DNA of 64,000 nt, taken from positions 186,001 through 250,000 of the forward strand of contig NZ_FXWP01000025.1 in the NCBI RefSeq assembly GCF_900184035.1, given 5' to 3'. Made by a program: the position numbers and the translations under genes. Below the pieces are notes generated by a model that saw only the letters and a program-made list of their open reading frames with translations, was not told the DNA's origin and did not search any database. Numbering within the stretch: the stretch's first letter is position 1; every line of letters starts with the position of its first letter. Source of the stretch: Kosakonia pseudosacchari (GTDB lineage: Bacteria; Pseudomonadota; Gammaproteobacteria; Enterobacterales; Enterobacteriaceae). Shown piece after piece: positions 29,886 to 39,763 of the stretch.

Positions 29886-29888
29886 GGA

Positions 29889-30647
29889 TTATTTAATGCC
29901 ATCTGCCGCCATACGGTCACGGATGTGCTGCGCACGTTCAGCCGAGGCGGGGTGATCGTCAAACATTGAACTCTGACGGCCTTCTTCCATCTTCGCCAGT
30001 TTTTCGAAGCTGGTGGCTAACCCGGCTGGATTGATGCCGCGTTTGCGCAACAGGTCATAAGAGTAGTCATCCGCTTCGGCTTCCTGACGCTGTGAGAACT
30101 GCGAATTAACCAGTTGCTCGCCAAGCGCGCCAAGCTGCGACTGCGACAAGCTGCCCACAATCCCGCCGGCGGAGGCCGCCGCCGCGCGCACCGCATTGGT
30201 GCCGAGCGCAACCTGCATGCCTTTCTTCACATGTCCAAGCGCCACGTGGCCCATTTCGTGGCCAATCACCGCCTCAACTTCGTTGTCGGTCATCATGTCC
30301 ATCAGCGCACTGTAAACACGGATGCAGCCATTCGCCATGGCGAAGGCGTTGACGTCTTTCGCCACGTAAACTTTGTAGTTCACTGGCTGGCCATTGATGT
30401 TGTCGCCCAGGGCGGCGGCAATTTTATTCAAACGCTGCGTGTACGGGCTGCTCGCCGGCGCGATGGTCGCTTTGCTGTCCATCTGTTTACAGGCGTCATC
30501 GCTAAGTGCTTTTACCTGCGCGTCGCTCAACGTATAGGCCTGGAACGCTTCCGCTCCTGAGCTGAGAAAACCGTTGGAGTTCATGTTCTGACACCCGGCA
30601 AGCAGGGTGGTCATTCCCAGAGCAAACAGGGCTTGGCGAATTTTCAT
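29889..30647 (-). CDS. loiP: Metalloprotease LoiP (outer-membrane lipoprotein)
   Basis: The 252-residue M48-family metalloprotease cleaves between phenylalanines and is anchored in the outer membrane. The lipobox LLAGC places the lipid cysteine at about residue 19. The zinc motif HEMGH is in AVIGHEMGHVALGHVKKG, with the third ligand Glu in EAEADDYSYDLL. Known also as YggG. It precedes tktA in divergent orientation, as in E. coli. Confidence 0.95.
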   Translation of the reverse strand: MKIRQALFALGMTTLLAGCQNMNSNGFLSSGAEAFQAYTLSDAQVKALSDDACKQMDSKATIAPASSPYTQRLNKIAAALGDNINGQPVNYKVYVAKDVNAFAMANGCIRVYSALMDMMTDNEVEAVIGHEMGHVALGHVKKGMQVALGTNAVRAAAASAGGIVGSLSQSQLGALGEQLVNSQFSQRQEAEADDYSYDLLRKRGINPAGLATSFEKLAKMEEGRQSSMFDDHPASAERAQHIRDRMAADGIK

Positions 30648-30926
30648 TTGTTCTCTTCCGCAATGATTGGATAGCTATTCTGTTCATACACCAGCTCAGG
30701 CGAACCGGCGGTAAGCCTAAGTATAAGGAACAGAACAGAAGGCGGGCGAGGAGATTGCGCAACATGCGAGCAGCTTCCAGAGATTTCTGAATCGGCAAAA
30801 GGATGCTCCATGTACATGACTTGTCGCTTGGGTTACATTGTTGGCACTTTTTTCCGGCGTAGCCCAAAACGCGCTGTCGTCAAGTCGTTACGGGAACAGC
30901 CCTTAACAGTCCGATCTGGAGTCAAA

Positions 30927-32918
30927 ATGTCCTCACGTAAAGAGCTTGCTAATGCTATTCGTGCGCTGAGCATGGACGCGGTACAGAAAGCCAAATCCGG
31001 TCACCCGGGAGCCCCGATGGGGATGGCCGATATCGCCGAAGTGCTGTGGCGTGATTTTCTGAACCATAACCCGACAAATCCGGCCTGGGCTGACCGTGAC
31101 CGCTTTGTGCTGTCCAACGGCCACGGCTCGATGCTGATTTATAGCCTGCTGCACCTCACCGGCTACGATCTGCCGATGTCCGAACTGCAGAACTTCCGTC
31201 AGCTGCACTCAAAAACCCCGGGCCACCCGGAAGTGGGTTACACCGCCGGTGTTGAAACCACTACCGGCCCACTGGGCCAGGGCATTGCCAATGCGGTAGG
31301 TATGGCGATTGCGGAGAAAACCCTCGCAGCGCAGTTTAACCGCCCGGGTCATGACATTGTTGACCACTTCACCTACGCCTTTATGGGCGACGGCTGCATG
31401 ATGGAAGGCATCTCCCACGAAGCCTGCTCGCTGGCCGGTACGCTGAAGCTGGGCAAACTGGTGGCGTTCTATGATGACAACGGCATCTCGATTGATGGTC
31501 ACGTAGAAGGCTGGTTTACCGACGATACGGCGAAACGCTTTGAAGCCTATGGCTGGCATGTGGTTCGTGGCATTGACGGCCACAACGCAGACGCCATCAA
31601 ACGCGCCGTTGAAGAAGCACGCAGCGTAACGGATAAACCGTCTCTGTTGATGTGCAAAACTATCATTGGTTTCGGTTCACCGAACAAAGCCGGTACCCAC
31701 GACTCCCACGGTGCGCCGCTGGGTGACGCGGAAATCGCGCTGACCCGCGAGCAGCTTGGCTGGAAATATGCACCGTTTGAAATCCCGTCTGAAATCTATG
31801 CGCAGTGGGATGCAAAAGAAGCAGGTCAGGCAAAAGAAGCGGCGTGGAACGACAAGTTCGCTGCTTACGCGAAAGCCTTCCCGCAGGAAGCGGCTGAATT
31901 CACCCGCCGTATGAAGGGCGAGCTGCCGTCAGACTTCGACGCTAAAGCGCAGGCCTTTGTTGAAAAACTGCAGGCCAATCCGGCGAAAATCGCCAGCCGT
32001 AAAGCTTCGCAAAATGCTATCGAAGCCTTCGGCCCGCTGCTGCCGGAGTTCCTCGGCGGTTCCGCTGACCTGGCACCTTCTAACCTGACTATCTGGTCCG
32101 GTTCGAAAGCGATTAACGAAGACACTGCCGGTAACTACATTCACTACGGCGTGCGCGAGTTCGGCATGACGGCGATTGCCAACGGTATCGCTTTGCACGG
32201 CGGTTTCCTGCCGTATACCTCCACCTTCCTGATGTTTGTCGAATACGCCCGTAATGCGGTGCGTATGGCTGCGCTGATGAAACAGCGTCAGGTGCTGGTT
32301 TACACCCACGACTCAATTGGTCTGGGCGAAGATGGCCCGACTCACCAGCCGGTAGAGCAGGTCGCTTCCCTGCGCGTTACTCCGAATGTCAGCACCTGGC
32401 GTCCGTGTGACCAGGTGGAATCTGCGGTGGCGTGGAAATACGGTGTTGAGCGCCATGACGGCCCGACAGCGCTGATCCTCTCCCGTCAGAACCTGGCGCA
32501 GCAGGAGCGTACCGCGCAGCAACTGGCAGATATCGCCCGCGGTGCGTACGTACTGAAAGATTGCGCAGGTCAGCCGCAGCTGATCCTGATTGCCACCGGC
32601 TCAGAAGTAGAGCTGGCTGTTTCAGCGTGGGAAAAACTCTCTGCCGAAGGTGTGAAGGCTCGCGTGGTTTCCATGCCGTCCACCGACACGTTCGACAAAC
32701 AGGATGCGGCTTACCGTGAGTCCGTACTGCCGAAAGCGGTCTCTGCTCGCGTGGCGATTGAAGCCGGTATTGCTGACTTCTGGTACAAATATGTCGGCCT
32801 GAATGGCGCTATTGTCGGTATGACCACCTTTGGTGAATCCGCCCCGGCAGAGCAACTGTTCGAGGAGTTTGGCTTCACCGTCGACAATGTTGTAGCAAAA
32901 GCGAAAGCGCTGCTGTAA
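30927..32918 (+). CDS. tktA: Transketolase 1
   Basis: The 663-residue thiamine diphosphate enzyme of the pentose phosphate pathway moves two-carbon units between ketoses and aldoses. Key parts are [18 protein letters not shown], the ThDP-binding [13 protein letters not shown] with its following Asn-Asp region, and [19 protein letters not shown] in the pyrimidine domain. The upstream frame to 30810 is not used; ATG 30927 ([12 protein letters not shown]) follows CTGGAG and matches the E. coli length. Confidence 0.97.
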   Translation: MSSRKELANAIRALSMDAVQKAKSGHPGAPMGMADIAEVLWRDFLNHNPTNPAWADRDRFVLSNGHGSMLIYSLLHLTGYDLPMSELQNFRQLHSKTPGHPEVGYTAGVETTTGPLGQGIANAVGMAIAEKTLAAQFNRPGHDIVDHFTYAFMGDGCMMEGISHEACSLAGTLKLGKLVAFYDDNGISIDGHVEGWFTDDTAKRFEAYGWHVVRGIDGHNADAIKRAVEEARSVTDKPSLLMCKTIIGFGSPNKAGTHDSHGAPLGDAEIALTREQLGWKYAPFEIPSEIYAQWDAKEAGQAKEAAWNDKFAAYAKAFPQEAAEFTRRMKGELPSDFDAKAQAFVEKLQANPAKIASRKASQNAIEAFGPLLPEFLGGSADLAPSNLTIWSGSKAINEDTAGNYIHYGVREFGMTAIANGIALHGGFLPYTSTFLMFVEYARNAVRMAALMKQRQVLVYTHDSIGLGEDGPTHQPVEQVASLRVTPNVSTWRPCDQVESAVAWKYGVERHDGPTALILSRQNLAQQERTAQQLADIARGAYVLKDCAGQPQLILIATGSEVELAVSAWEKLSAEGVKARVVSMPSTDTFDKQDAAYRESVLPKAVSARVAIEAGIADFWYKYVGLNGAIVGMTTFGESAPAEQLFEEFGFTVDNVVAKAKALL

Positions 32919-32926
32919 TCATCCTC

Positions 32927-32956
32927 TGGCCCGGCGGCGCAACGCCTGCCGGGCCA
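32927..32956. repeat. REP-like palindrome after tktA
   Basis: TGGCCCGGC pairs with GCCGGGCCA around a GC-rich loop, a REP/BIME-like unit ten bases past the tktA stop. Confidence 0.65.
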
Positions 32957-33043
32957 GCATTCCAGTGGGGGCCTCTGTTTTATTTAAGGCTACAGGTTTG
33001 CAGGCCAGCTAAACATAGCGTCATCCCCCTATAACAATCCCTC

Positions 33044-33065
33044 AGGCAACCATGCCTCTTTTTTA
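33044..33065 (+). terminator. Rho-independent terminator downstream of tktA
   Basis: AGGCA-ACCA-TGCCT stem-loop followed by CTTTTTT. It isolates the next gene from tktA read-through. Confidence 0.7.
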
Positions 33066-33145
33066 GCTTCTTCAGCCACTTATTACCCATTTAGTCCTCT
33101 CTTCACCGCACGGCTTATGCACCGTTGAGCTATGTATAAAAAATA

Positions 33146-33176
33146 TACTGGATATTCGTACAGTAACTCGTATAAT
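33146..33176 (+). promoter_or_regulatory. LexA (SOS) box overlapping a sigma-70 promoter
   Basis: TACTGGATATTCGTACAGTA at 33146-33165 has both conserved half-sites of the E. coli LexA box (TACTG and CAGTA, ten bases apart). A perfect TATAAT lies at 33171-33176; counting back 17 bp, the -35 position (CTGGAT, 33148-33153) is inside the box. LexA bound here would block the promoter. A strong ribosome site TAAGGAG (33208-33214) precedes the ATG at 33222 by seven bases. Confidence 0.85.
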
Positions 33177-33221
33177 AATTCTACAAATTATCCAAGGTGA
33201 GTATGTGTAAGGAGTGAACCT

Positions 33222-33971
33222 ATGGTAATCCCTGGTGAAAATTTCAATTCGCAACATGCGCTGGCGACGATCAGCAGCCGCGAAATCGCAAAATTGACAG
33301 GCCTGACGCACACCGAAGTGAAACGGATGGTGAAAAGCCTGGAGACTGCGCAACGACTCTCCCAGCCGGTAAATGAGCATATGTATGAGCGCGAAGGTGA
33401 GATGCGACAGGAGTTTTTGCTCAATAAGCGGGACTCATTGCTGACGGTTTCACGTCTCTCGCCGGGCTTTACCGCAGAAATGCTCGATCGCTGGCAGGAG
33501 AAAGAGTCGCTTATCAGCCTGCCCGATTTTACTAATCCGGCAGCCGCTGCGCGCGCGTGGGCCGAACAGTACGAAAAGCGTCAGCGCGCGGAAGCGCTAC
33601 TTGCCGTTTCTGCCCCAAAGGCGGAGTTCTTTGACCGGTATGTCAGGGTTGAGGAGTCGCTTGGCTTCCGTCAGCTTTGTAAGATGCTTCGGGTGAAGGA
33701 ATCTCAGTTCCGGAACTTTTTGCTTGAGCGCAACATTATGCAGCGCGTCGACGGTGCGCTGATGCCGCCGCAGTACCATATTGATGCGGGATACTTTACC
33801 GTCCACGGTGGCGTTGGGGAAAACAAGCGTAGCTGGTCTCAGGCGCGTTTTACCGCCAGAGGGGTGAAGTGGGTAGCCGATCTGTGGGCTAAGCAACTCT
33901 CCTCGCTGCCGGTTGAGATGCCACGCACAGAGCGTACTGAACCAAAAACGCCGGAACGCAGCTGGTTTTAA
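33222..33971 (+). CDS. Orphan phage-type antirepressor (Rha-like plus KilA-C/ANT)
   Basis: A 249-residue protein with two phage-regulator parts. Residues about 16-100 resemble the Rha regulatory domain (SREIAKLTGLTHTEVKRMVK ... QEFLLNKRDSLLTVSRLS), a charged linker runs to about 140, and residues 140-225 resemble the KilA-C/ANT domain (SLGFRQLCKMLRVKESQFRN, YFTVHGGVGEN, ARFTARGVKWVADLW). Such proteins inactivate phage repressors. No other phage genes, integrase or att site are nearby; tktA and epd flank it. The LexA box upstream predicts SOS induction. Its target is unknown. Confidence 0.8.
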   Translation: MVIPGENFNSQHALATISSREIAKLTGLTHTEVKRMVKSLETAQRLSQPVNEHMYEREGEMRQEFLLNKRDSLLTVSRLSPGFTAEMLDRWQEKESLISLPDFTNPAAAARAWAEQYEKRQRAEALLAVSAPKAEFFDRYVRVEESLGFRQLCKMLRVKESQFRNFLLERNIMQRVDGALMPPQYHIDAGYFTVHGGVGENKRSWSQARFTARGVKWVADLWAKQLSSLPVEMPRTERTEPKTPERSWF

Positions 33972-34115
33972 TCATCCTCAGTAAAGCGTTTGCCGGAATC
34001 AACCTTCCTTTATCAACACATCACGCAGGGATGCTTTGTTGCGCTTGTTCCCCTTTCTGTAAATTCTTAACCCCAGCAAAAAGACCTTCGCGCGCGCCAA
34101 TTATTCCAGTGAAAA

Positions 34116-34131
34116 TGTGATGCAGGTCAGA
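34116..34131 (+). promoter_or_regulatory. CRP-like site upstream of epd
   Basis: TGTGATGCAGGTCAGA fits TGTGA-N6-TCACA but for two bases. CRP control of the epd-pgk-fbaA operon is known in E. coli. Confidence 0.6.
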
Positions 34132-34188
34132 TTACTGGCGAAACCGTCTGGACAATCATTCCTTTTATTCCTGGTTTCGCTTATTCTA

Positions 34189-34204
34189 GCTGAAGCGTTT
34201 CAGT
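34189..34204 (+). promoter_or_regulatory. Cra (FruR) operator upstream of epd
   Basis: GCTGAAGCGTTTCAGT is a near-perfect palindromic Cra site (GCTGAA-CGTTTCAGC type). Cra controls the gapB/epd-pgk operon in E. coli. The rest of the 352-bp tktA-side gap (33972-34323) shows no gene. Confidence 0.85.
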
Positions 34205-34323
34205 CGGCTAAATGTTCGACAAATAATCAAACAGACGCAGTTTAAGCAGGCGAGGATTCCCCTTCTGTGGTTGCTGGATTACTCTGTCATCCACTTCAGG
34301 CTGGCTAGCCTTGCAGGAGAGTT

Positions 34324-35343
34324 ATGACCGTACGCATAGCGATTAATGGTTTCGGTCGCATCGGGCGCAACGTGGTTCGTGCTTTATATGAATCCGGGCG
34401 TCGGGCGGAAATCACCGTGGTGGCAATCAACGAACTCGCCGATGCCGTGGGCATGGCGCATTTGTTGAAATATGACACCAGCCATGGGCGTTTCGCATGG
34501 GATGTTCGCCAGGAGCGTGAACAACTGATTGTCGGCGATGACGTTATTCGCATTCTGCACGAGCGCACTATCGATGCGCTGCCGTGGCGCGAATTAGGCG
34601 TAGATGTAGTGCTCGACTGTACAGGTGTGTACGGTAACCGTGAGGATGGCGAGGCGCATCTGGCGGCGGGGGCGAAAAAAGTGCTCTTTTCCCATCCTGG
34701 TAGCCACGACCTTGATGCAACTATCGTTTTCGGCGTTAACCAAAATACGTTGCGATCCGACGACCTGCTGGTTTCAAACGCGTCCTGTACGACGAACTGT
34801 ATTATTCCGGTCATAAAACTACTCGACGATGCGTATGGCATTGAGTCAGGAACCGTGACAACGATTCACTCGGCGATGCACGACCAGCAAGTGATTGATG
34901 CTTACCATCCCGATTTGCGGCGTACACGCGCGGCAAGCCAGTCCATCATCCCGGTGGATACCAAACTGGCAGCAGGTATCACGAGAATTTTCCCGCAGTT
35001 TAATGACAGATTTGAAGCGATAGCGGTGCGCGTGCCGACAATTAATGTCACCGCTATCGATCTGAGTGTAACGGTGAAGAAACCGGTAAAATCCTGTGAA
35101 GTCAATGCGTTGCTGCAAAAAGCAGCGCAGGGAACATTTCATGGTATAGTTGACTATACGGAATTACCGTTGGTTTCAACCGATTTTAACCACGATCCGC
35201 ACAGTGCCATTGTTGATGGCACGCAGACACGGGTCAGTGGTGCGCACCTGATTAAAACCCTGGTATGGTGCGATAACGAATGGGGCTTTGCTAACCGAAT
35301 GCTCGACACGACGTTAGCAATGGCGGCTATTGGTTTCAGGTAG
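34324..35343 (+). CDS. epd: D-erythrose-4-phosphate dehydrogenase
   Basis: The 339-residue NAD-dependent enzyme oxidises erythrose 4-phosphate to 4-phosphoerythronate, the start of vitamin B6 synthesis. It is a GAPDH homologue: dinucleotide fold [19 protein letters not shown], catalytic Cys in [15 protein letters not shown] (about residue 155), and [13 protein letters not shown] near the end. ATG 34324 follows AGGAGAG. It begins the epd-pgk-fbaA unit. Confidence 0.96.
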   Translation: MTVRIAINGFGRIGRNVVRALYESGRRAEITVVAINELADAVGMAHLLKYDTSHGRFAWDVRQEREQLIVGDDVIRILHERTIDALPWRELGVDVVLDCTGVYGNREDGEAHLAAGAKKVLFSHPGSHDLDATIVFGVNQNTLRSDDLLVSNASCTTNCIIPVIKLLDDAYGIESGTVTTIHSAMHDQQVIDAYHPDLRRTRAASQSIIPVDTKLAAGITRIFPQFNDRFEAIAVRVPTINVTAIDLSVTVKKPVKSCEVNALLQKAAQGTFHGIVDYTELPLVSTDFNHDPHSAIVDGTQTRVSGAHLIKTLVWCDNEWGFANRMLDTTLAMAAIGFR

Positions 35344-35391
35344 GGCGCAACAGCGCTCGCAAAACTTTAAGAATCATTGAGAGGATTCACC

Positions 35392-36555
35392 ATGTCTGTA
35401 ATTAAGATGACCGATCTGGATCTGGCTGGTAAACGCGTTTTCATCCGTGCTGATCTGAACGTGCCGGTTAAAGATGGCAAAGTGACCAGCGACGCGCGTA
35501 TCCGTGCTTCTCTGCCGACCATTGAACTGGCACTGAAGCAGGGTGCGAAAGTAATGGTGACTTCCCACCTGGGTCGCCCGACCGAAGGCGAGTACAACGA
35601 AGAATTCTCTCTGCTGCCGGTTGTTAACTATCTGAAAGACAAACTGTCCAACCCGGTTCGCCTGGTTAAAGATTACCTGGACGGCGTAGAAGTTGCCGCG
35701 GGTGAGCTGGTCGTTCTGGAAAACGTTCGCTTCAACAAAGGCGAGAAGAAAGACGACGAAGCACTCTCTAAAAAATACGCCGCACTGTGCGACGTCTTCG
35801 TAATGGATGCATTCGGTACTGCCCACCGCGCCCAGGCTTCTACGCATGGTATTGGTAAATTTGCTGATGTTGCTTGCGCAGGCCCGCTGCTAGCTGCTGA
35901 GCTGGACGCGCTGGGGAAAGCGCTGAAAGAACCGGCTCGTCCGATGGTTGCTATCGTTGGTGGTTCTAAAGTTTCCACTAAACTGACCGTTCTGGATTCT
36001 CTGTCAAAAATCGCTGACCAACTGATTGTAGGCGGCGGCATCGCTAACACCTTCGTTGCTGCTCAAGGCCACAATGTTGGTAAATCCCTGTACGAAGCTG
36101 ACCTGGTTGATGAAGCCAAACGTCTGCTCGGTACTTGCGATATCCCGGTTCCGACGGATGTTCGCGTTGCGACAGAGTTCTCTGAAACCGCCACTGCGAC
36201 CCTGAAATCTGTTTCTGACATCAAAGATGATGAGCAAATTCTGGATCTGGGCGACGTTTCTGCACAAAAACTGGCTGAAATCCTGAAAAACGCCAAAACT
36301 ATTTTGTGGAACGGTCCGGTTGGCGTGTTTGAATTCCCGAACTTCCGTAAAGGTACCGAAATTGTGGCTAACGCGATTGCAGACAGCGACGCGTTCTCCA
36401 TCGCAGGCGGCGGCGACACTCTGGCGGCGATTGACCTGTTTGGTATCTCTGACAAGATTTCCTACATCTCCACTGGCGGTGGCGCGTTCCTCGAATTTGT
36501 GGAAGGCAAAGTACTGCCGGCAGTAGCCATGCTCGAAGAGCGCGCTAAGAAGTAA
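35392..36555 (+). CDS. pgk: Phosphoglycerate kinase
   Basis: The 387-residue glycolytic kinase transfers phosphate from 1,3-bisphosphoglycerate to ADP. Marks are [17 protein letters not shown] at the N-terminus, [13 protein letters not shown], the hinge and nucleotide-binding [19 protein letters not shown], and [13 protein letters not shown] near the end. ATG 35392 follows GAGAGGA; five upstream codons are not used. Codon choice is strongly biased, as usual for highly expressed genes. Confidence 0.97.
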   Translation: MSVIKMTDLDLAGKRVFIRADLNVPVKDGKVTSDARIRASLPTIELALKQGAKVMVTSHLGRPTEGEYNEEFSLLPVVNYLKDKLSNPVRLVKDYLDGVEVAAGELVVLENVRFNKGEKKDDEALSKKYAALCDVFVMDAFGTAHRAQASTHGIGKFADVACAGPLLAAELDALGKALKEPARPMVAIVGGSKVSTKLTVLDSLSKIADQLIVGGGIANTFVAAQGHNVGKSLYEADLVDEAKRLLGTCDIPVPTDVRVATEFSETATATLKSVSDIKDDEQILDLGDVSAQKLAEILKNAKTILWNGPVGVFEFPNFRKGTEIVANAIADSDAFSIAGGGDTLAAIDLFGISDKISYISTGGGAFLEFVEGKVLPAVAMLEERAKK

Positions 36556-36563
36556 GACATTCA

Positions 36564-36587
36564 AGGGCAGGGAAACCTGCCCTGTTT
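36564..36587 (+). terminator. Terminator-like hairpin after pgk
   Basis: AGGGCAGG/CCTGCCCT stem followed by GTTTT. It lies inside the pgk-fbaA unit and may make fbaA expression partly independent. Confidence 0.7.
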
Positions 36588-36616
36588 TCAGCGCGCTTTC
36601 GGGCTCGCTTTAATTC

Positions 36617-36743
36617 TCTACACAAAATCATTCAGGTTGCATCAAGGCGGCAACGGAGTGAAGCATCGGGAACTGACTGAAATAAGTCTCTGATGTAAGC
36701 GAAGGCAGCCAGCGCCGAGTCAGCTTGAAGGATGATGTGTACA
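36617..36743 (+). repeat. ERIC element between pgk and fbaA
   Basis: About 127 bp with ERIC ends: TACACAAAATCATTCAGGTT on the left is an imperfect inverted match to CAGCTTGAAGGATGATGTGTA on the right. Inside are AAGGCGGCAACGGAGTGAA, GATGTAAGCGAAGGCAGCCA and related ERIC features, with the central part diverged. It ends about 30 bp before the fbaA ATG. Confidence 0.85.
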
Positions 36744-36770
36744 ACGGCCGAAGATACAGGACTACGTAAC

Positions 36771-37850
36771 ATGTCTAAAATTTTTGATTTCGTAAAACCT
36801 GGCGTGATCACTGGTGATGACGTTCAGAAAGTGTTCCAGGTAGCTAAAGAAAACAACTTCGCTCTGCCTGCGGTTAACTGCGTGGGTACTGACTCCATTA
36901 ACGCTGTTCTGGAAGCTGCAGCGAAAGTTAAAGCGCCTGTTATCGTTCAGTTCTCTAACGGCGGCGCTGCGTTCATCGCAGGCAAAGGCGTGAAAACCGA
37001 CGTTCCTCAGGGCGCTGCAATCCTCGGCGCAATCTCTGGTGCGCATCACGTACACCAGATGGCAGAACATTACGGCGTGCCGGTTATTCTGCATACTGAC
37101 CACTGTGCGAAAAAACTGCTGCCGTGGATCGACGGCCTGCTGGACGCAGGTGAAAAACACTTCGCGGCTACCGGTAAACCGCTGTTCTCTTCTCACATGA
37201 TTGACCTGTCTGAAGAGTCTCTGGAAGAGAACATCGCCATCAGCTCCAAATACTTGGCGCGTATGGCTAAAATGGGCATGACTCTGGAAATCGAACTGGG
37301 TTGCACCGGTGGTGAAGAAGACGGCGTGGATAACAGCCATATGGACGCGTCTGCACTGTACACCCAGCCGGAAGACGTTGATTACGCTTACACCGAGCTG
37401 AGCAAAATCAGCCCGCGTTTCACCATCGCCGCTTCCTTCGGTAACGTACACGGCGTGTACAAACCGGGTAACGTGAAACTGACCCCGACTATCCTGCGCG
37501 ATTCTCAGGAATATGTTTCTAAGAAACATAATCTGCAGCACAACCCCCTGAACTTCGTTTTCCACGGTGGTTCCGGTTCTTCTGCTCAGGAAATCAAAGA
37601 CTCTGTAAGCTACGGCGTTATCAAAATGAACATCGATACCGACACCCAGTGGGCAACCTGGGAAGGTATTCTGAAGTACTACAAAGAAAACGAAGCTTAC
37701 CTGCAGGGCCAGTTGGGCAACCCGAAAGGCGCAGACCAGCCGAACAAAAAATACTACGATCCGCGTGTATGGCTGCGTGCAGCGCAGTCCAGCATGGTGA
37801 CTCGTCTGGAACAGGCTTTCAAAGAGCTGAACGCGGTAGACGTTCTGTAA
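36771..37850 (+). CDS. fbaA: Class II fructose-bisphosphate aldolase
   Basis: The 359-residue zinc-dependent aldolase of glycolysis and gluconeogenesis. Zinc ligands are in ILHTDHCAKKLLPWID, and the class II signatures GCTGGEEDGVDN and FVFHGGSGSSAQEI are present. The ATG 36771 (MSKIFDFVKPG) matches E. coli; the frame runs 39 bases further upstream into the ERIC end. A strong terminator follows at 37872. Confidence 0.97.
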   Translation: MSKIFDFVKPGVITGDDVQKVFQVAKENNFALPAVNCVGTDSINAVLEAAAKVKAPVIVQFSNGGAAFIAGKGVKTDVPQGAAILGAISGAHHVHQMAEHYGVPVILHTDHCAKKLLPWIDGLLDAGEKHFAATGKPLFSSHMIDLSEESLEENIAISSKYLARMAKMGMTLEIELGCTGGEEDGVDNSHMDASALYTQPEDVDYAYTELSKISPRFTIAASFGNVHGVYKPGNVKLTPTILRDSQEYVSKKHNLQHNPLNFVFHGGSGSSAQEIKDSVSYGVIKMNIDTDTQWATWEGILKYYKENEAYLQGQLGNPKGADQPNKKYYDPRVWLRAAQSSMVTRLEQAFKELNAVDVL

Positions 37851-37871
37851 TTTGTACTGTTTCTGTCTGAA

Positions 37872-37898
37872 AAGGCCCGCAAAATGCGGGCCTTTTTT
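37872..37898 (+). terminator. fbaA terminator
   Basis: AAGGCCCGC/GCGGGCCTT stem with a 5-base loop followed by TTTT. Confidence 0.92.
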
Positions 37899-38033
37899 AT
37901 TGTGAATTCAACAAAATGCCTGCGAAGGCAAAATGTGATCAACTTGGCGAAATGGCGGCTTTTTGTTTACCCTTTAGGGATCTCTCCTTGCTGTAAGGGG
38001 GGGCCCGTTTTGGAACAACATAAGGAAGCACGA

Positions 38034-38894
38034 ATGGAAGATCTTGACGTTGTCGACAGCATCAACAATGCAGGTTCGTGGCTGGTAAACAACCAGGCGC
38101 TGCTGTTGAGCTATGCCGTTAATATCGTGGCGGCCATTGCCATCATCATTGTCGGGATGATTGTGGCTCGCATTGTCTCGAATACCGTTAATCGCCTGAT
38201 GGTGGCGCGCCACATTGACGCGACGGTGGCGGATTTTCTTTCCGCGCTGGTGCGTTACGGTATTATCGCGTTTACTTTGATTGCTGCTCTGGGCCGCGTT
38301 GGCGTGCAAACTGCCTCGGTGATCGCGGTGCTTGGTGCCGCCGGTCTGGCTATCGGTCTGGCGCTGCAAGGTTCACTCTCTAACCTCGCTGCTGGTGTGT
38401 TGCTGGTGACTTTCCGCCCGTTCCGCTCAGGCGAGTATGTTGATCTGGGTGGCGTGGCCGGTACGGTATTGCAGGTGCAGATTTTCTCCACCACCATGCG
38501 CACTGTCGATGGGCGTATTGTGGTTATTCCGAACGGCAAAATCATTGCCGGGAATATTGTTAACTTCTCTCGTGAACCCGTGCGCCGTAACGAGTTTATT
38601 ATTGGCGTGGCGTATGATTCAGATATCGATGAGGTGAAACGCATCCTGACTGACATTATTCAGGCTGACGAACGCATTATCAAAGATCGAGAAATGACGG
38701 TACGCCTCAATGAATTGGGGCCTTCATCGATTAATTTTGTGGTACGTGTCTGGAGCAAGAGCAGCGATCTGCAAAACGTTTATTGGGATGTGCTGGAACT
38801 TATCAAACGCCGTTTTGATGAAAATGGTATCAGTTTCCCGTATCCACAGATGGACGTGAATTTCAAACGCGTGAAAGATTCCACCAGGCAGTAA
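38034..38894 (+). CDS. mscS: Small-conductance mechanosensitive channel
   Basis: The 286-residue inner-membrane channel opens under turgor stress. Three N-terminal helices are visible; the pore-lining TM3 is [20 protein letters not shown] with its Gly/Ala packing pattern, and the beta domain includes [20 protein letters not shown] start at [14 protein letters not shown] (38034) behind AAGGAAGCA; the frame extends 150 bases upstream without support. The length equals the E. coli protein. Confidence 0.96.
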   Translation: MEDLDVVDSINNAGSWLVNNQALLLSYAVNIVAAIAIIIVGMIVARIVSNTVNRLMVARHIDATVADFLSALVRYGIIAFTLIAALGRVGVQTASVIAVLGAAGLAIGLALQGSLSNLAAGVLLVTFRPFRSGEYVDLGGVAGTVLQVQIFSTTMRTVDGRIVVIPNGKIIAGNIVNFSREPVRRNEFIIGVAYDSDIDEVKRILTDIIQADERIIKDREMTVRLNELGPSSINFVVRVWSKSSDLQNVYWDVLELIKRRFDENGISFPYPQMDVNFKRVKDSTRQ

Positions 38895-38900
38895 ACATCA

Positions 38901-38921
38901 GGGCCGGGGTTCCGGCCTTAT
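38901..38921 (+). terminator. mscS terminator
   Basis: GGCCGG/CCGGCC hairpin followed by TTATTTG. Confidence 0.65.
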
Positions 38922-39032
38922 TTGTATCCTTCATTATTAGCATTACTTATTAACGATAAGTATTATCCATTTCATCTAATGATTATCCCGCGCTATAGTC
39001 AGCATTTGAAACGACTCTGATGGAATTACCAC

Positions 39033-39668
39033 GTGCTATCTTATTATTTTCAAGGCCTTATGCTTGGGGCCGCGTTGATCCTGCCGCTTGGACCACAAAA
39101 TGCTTTTGTCATGAACCAGGGGATCCGCAGGCAGTTCCACATCATGACCGCAGCGCTTTGCACGCTCAGCGACGTATTACTGATTTGCGCGGGCATTTTC
39201 GGTGGGAGCGCATTGCTGATGCAGTCGCCGTGGCTGTTGGCAATGGTGACGTGGGGCGGCGTGGCGTTTCTGCTGTGGTACGGCTTTGGCGCACTGAAAA
39301 CGGCGTTCGGTAGCAAGATGGAACTGGCGAGTGCTGAAGCATTGCGGCAGGGGCGCTGGAGTATCATCGCCACGATGCTGGCAGTTACCTGGTTGAACCC
39401 TCACGTTTACCTCGACACGTTTGTGGTGCTCGGCAGTCTGGGTGGTCAGCTTGATGCGGAGCCAAAACGCTGGTTTGCGCTGGGCACGGTGAGCGCCTCC
39501 TTCCTGTGGTTTTTCAGCCTTGCTTTACTTGCGGCCTGGCTTGCGCCACGTTTGCGCACGGCGCAAGCACAGCGGGTGATTAACACCCTGGTGGGCCTGG
39601 TGATGTGGTTTATCGCTTTCCAGCTGGCACGAGAGGGCGTGCACCATATGCAGGGATTATTCAGTTAA
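39033..39668 (+). CDS. argO: Arginine exporter ArgO
   Basis: The 211-residue LysE-family membrane protein exports arginine (and canavanine). The N-terminus is [20 protein letters not shown] followed by [14 protein letters not shown], the family signature, with further hydrophobic segments to the end. The start codon is a GTG-type at 39033 read from TACCACGTGC. In E. coli ArgP activates argO; argP is 0.9 kb away here because the genes that lie between them in E. coli are missing. Confidence 0.95.
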   Translation: MLSYYFQGLMLGAALILPLGPQNAFVMNQGIRRQFHIMTAALCTLSDVLLICAGIFGGSALLMQSPWLLAMVTWGGVAFLLWYGFGALKTAFGSKMELASAEALRQGRWSIIATMLAVTWLNPHVYLDTFVVLGSLGGQLDAEPKRWFALGTVSASFLWFFSLALLAAWLAPRLRTAQAQRVINTLVGLVMWFIAFQLAREGVHHMQGLFS

Positions 39669-39763
39669 GGTAAGTCCGATGGACAATTCACGCTTAGCCG
39701 CTAAGCTTGCTGCCAGGCGTCCTGCAATTCGGGGCGTAACAAAAGCACCATGGAGGAGCAACT

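Noticed and set aside
32919-34323. Possible remnant prophage around the antirepressor gene
   Set aside because: No integrase, structural gene, tRNA or duplicated att site is seen; only the single gene and its promoter are phage-like.
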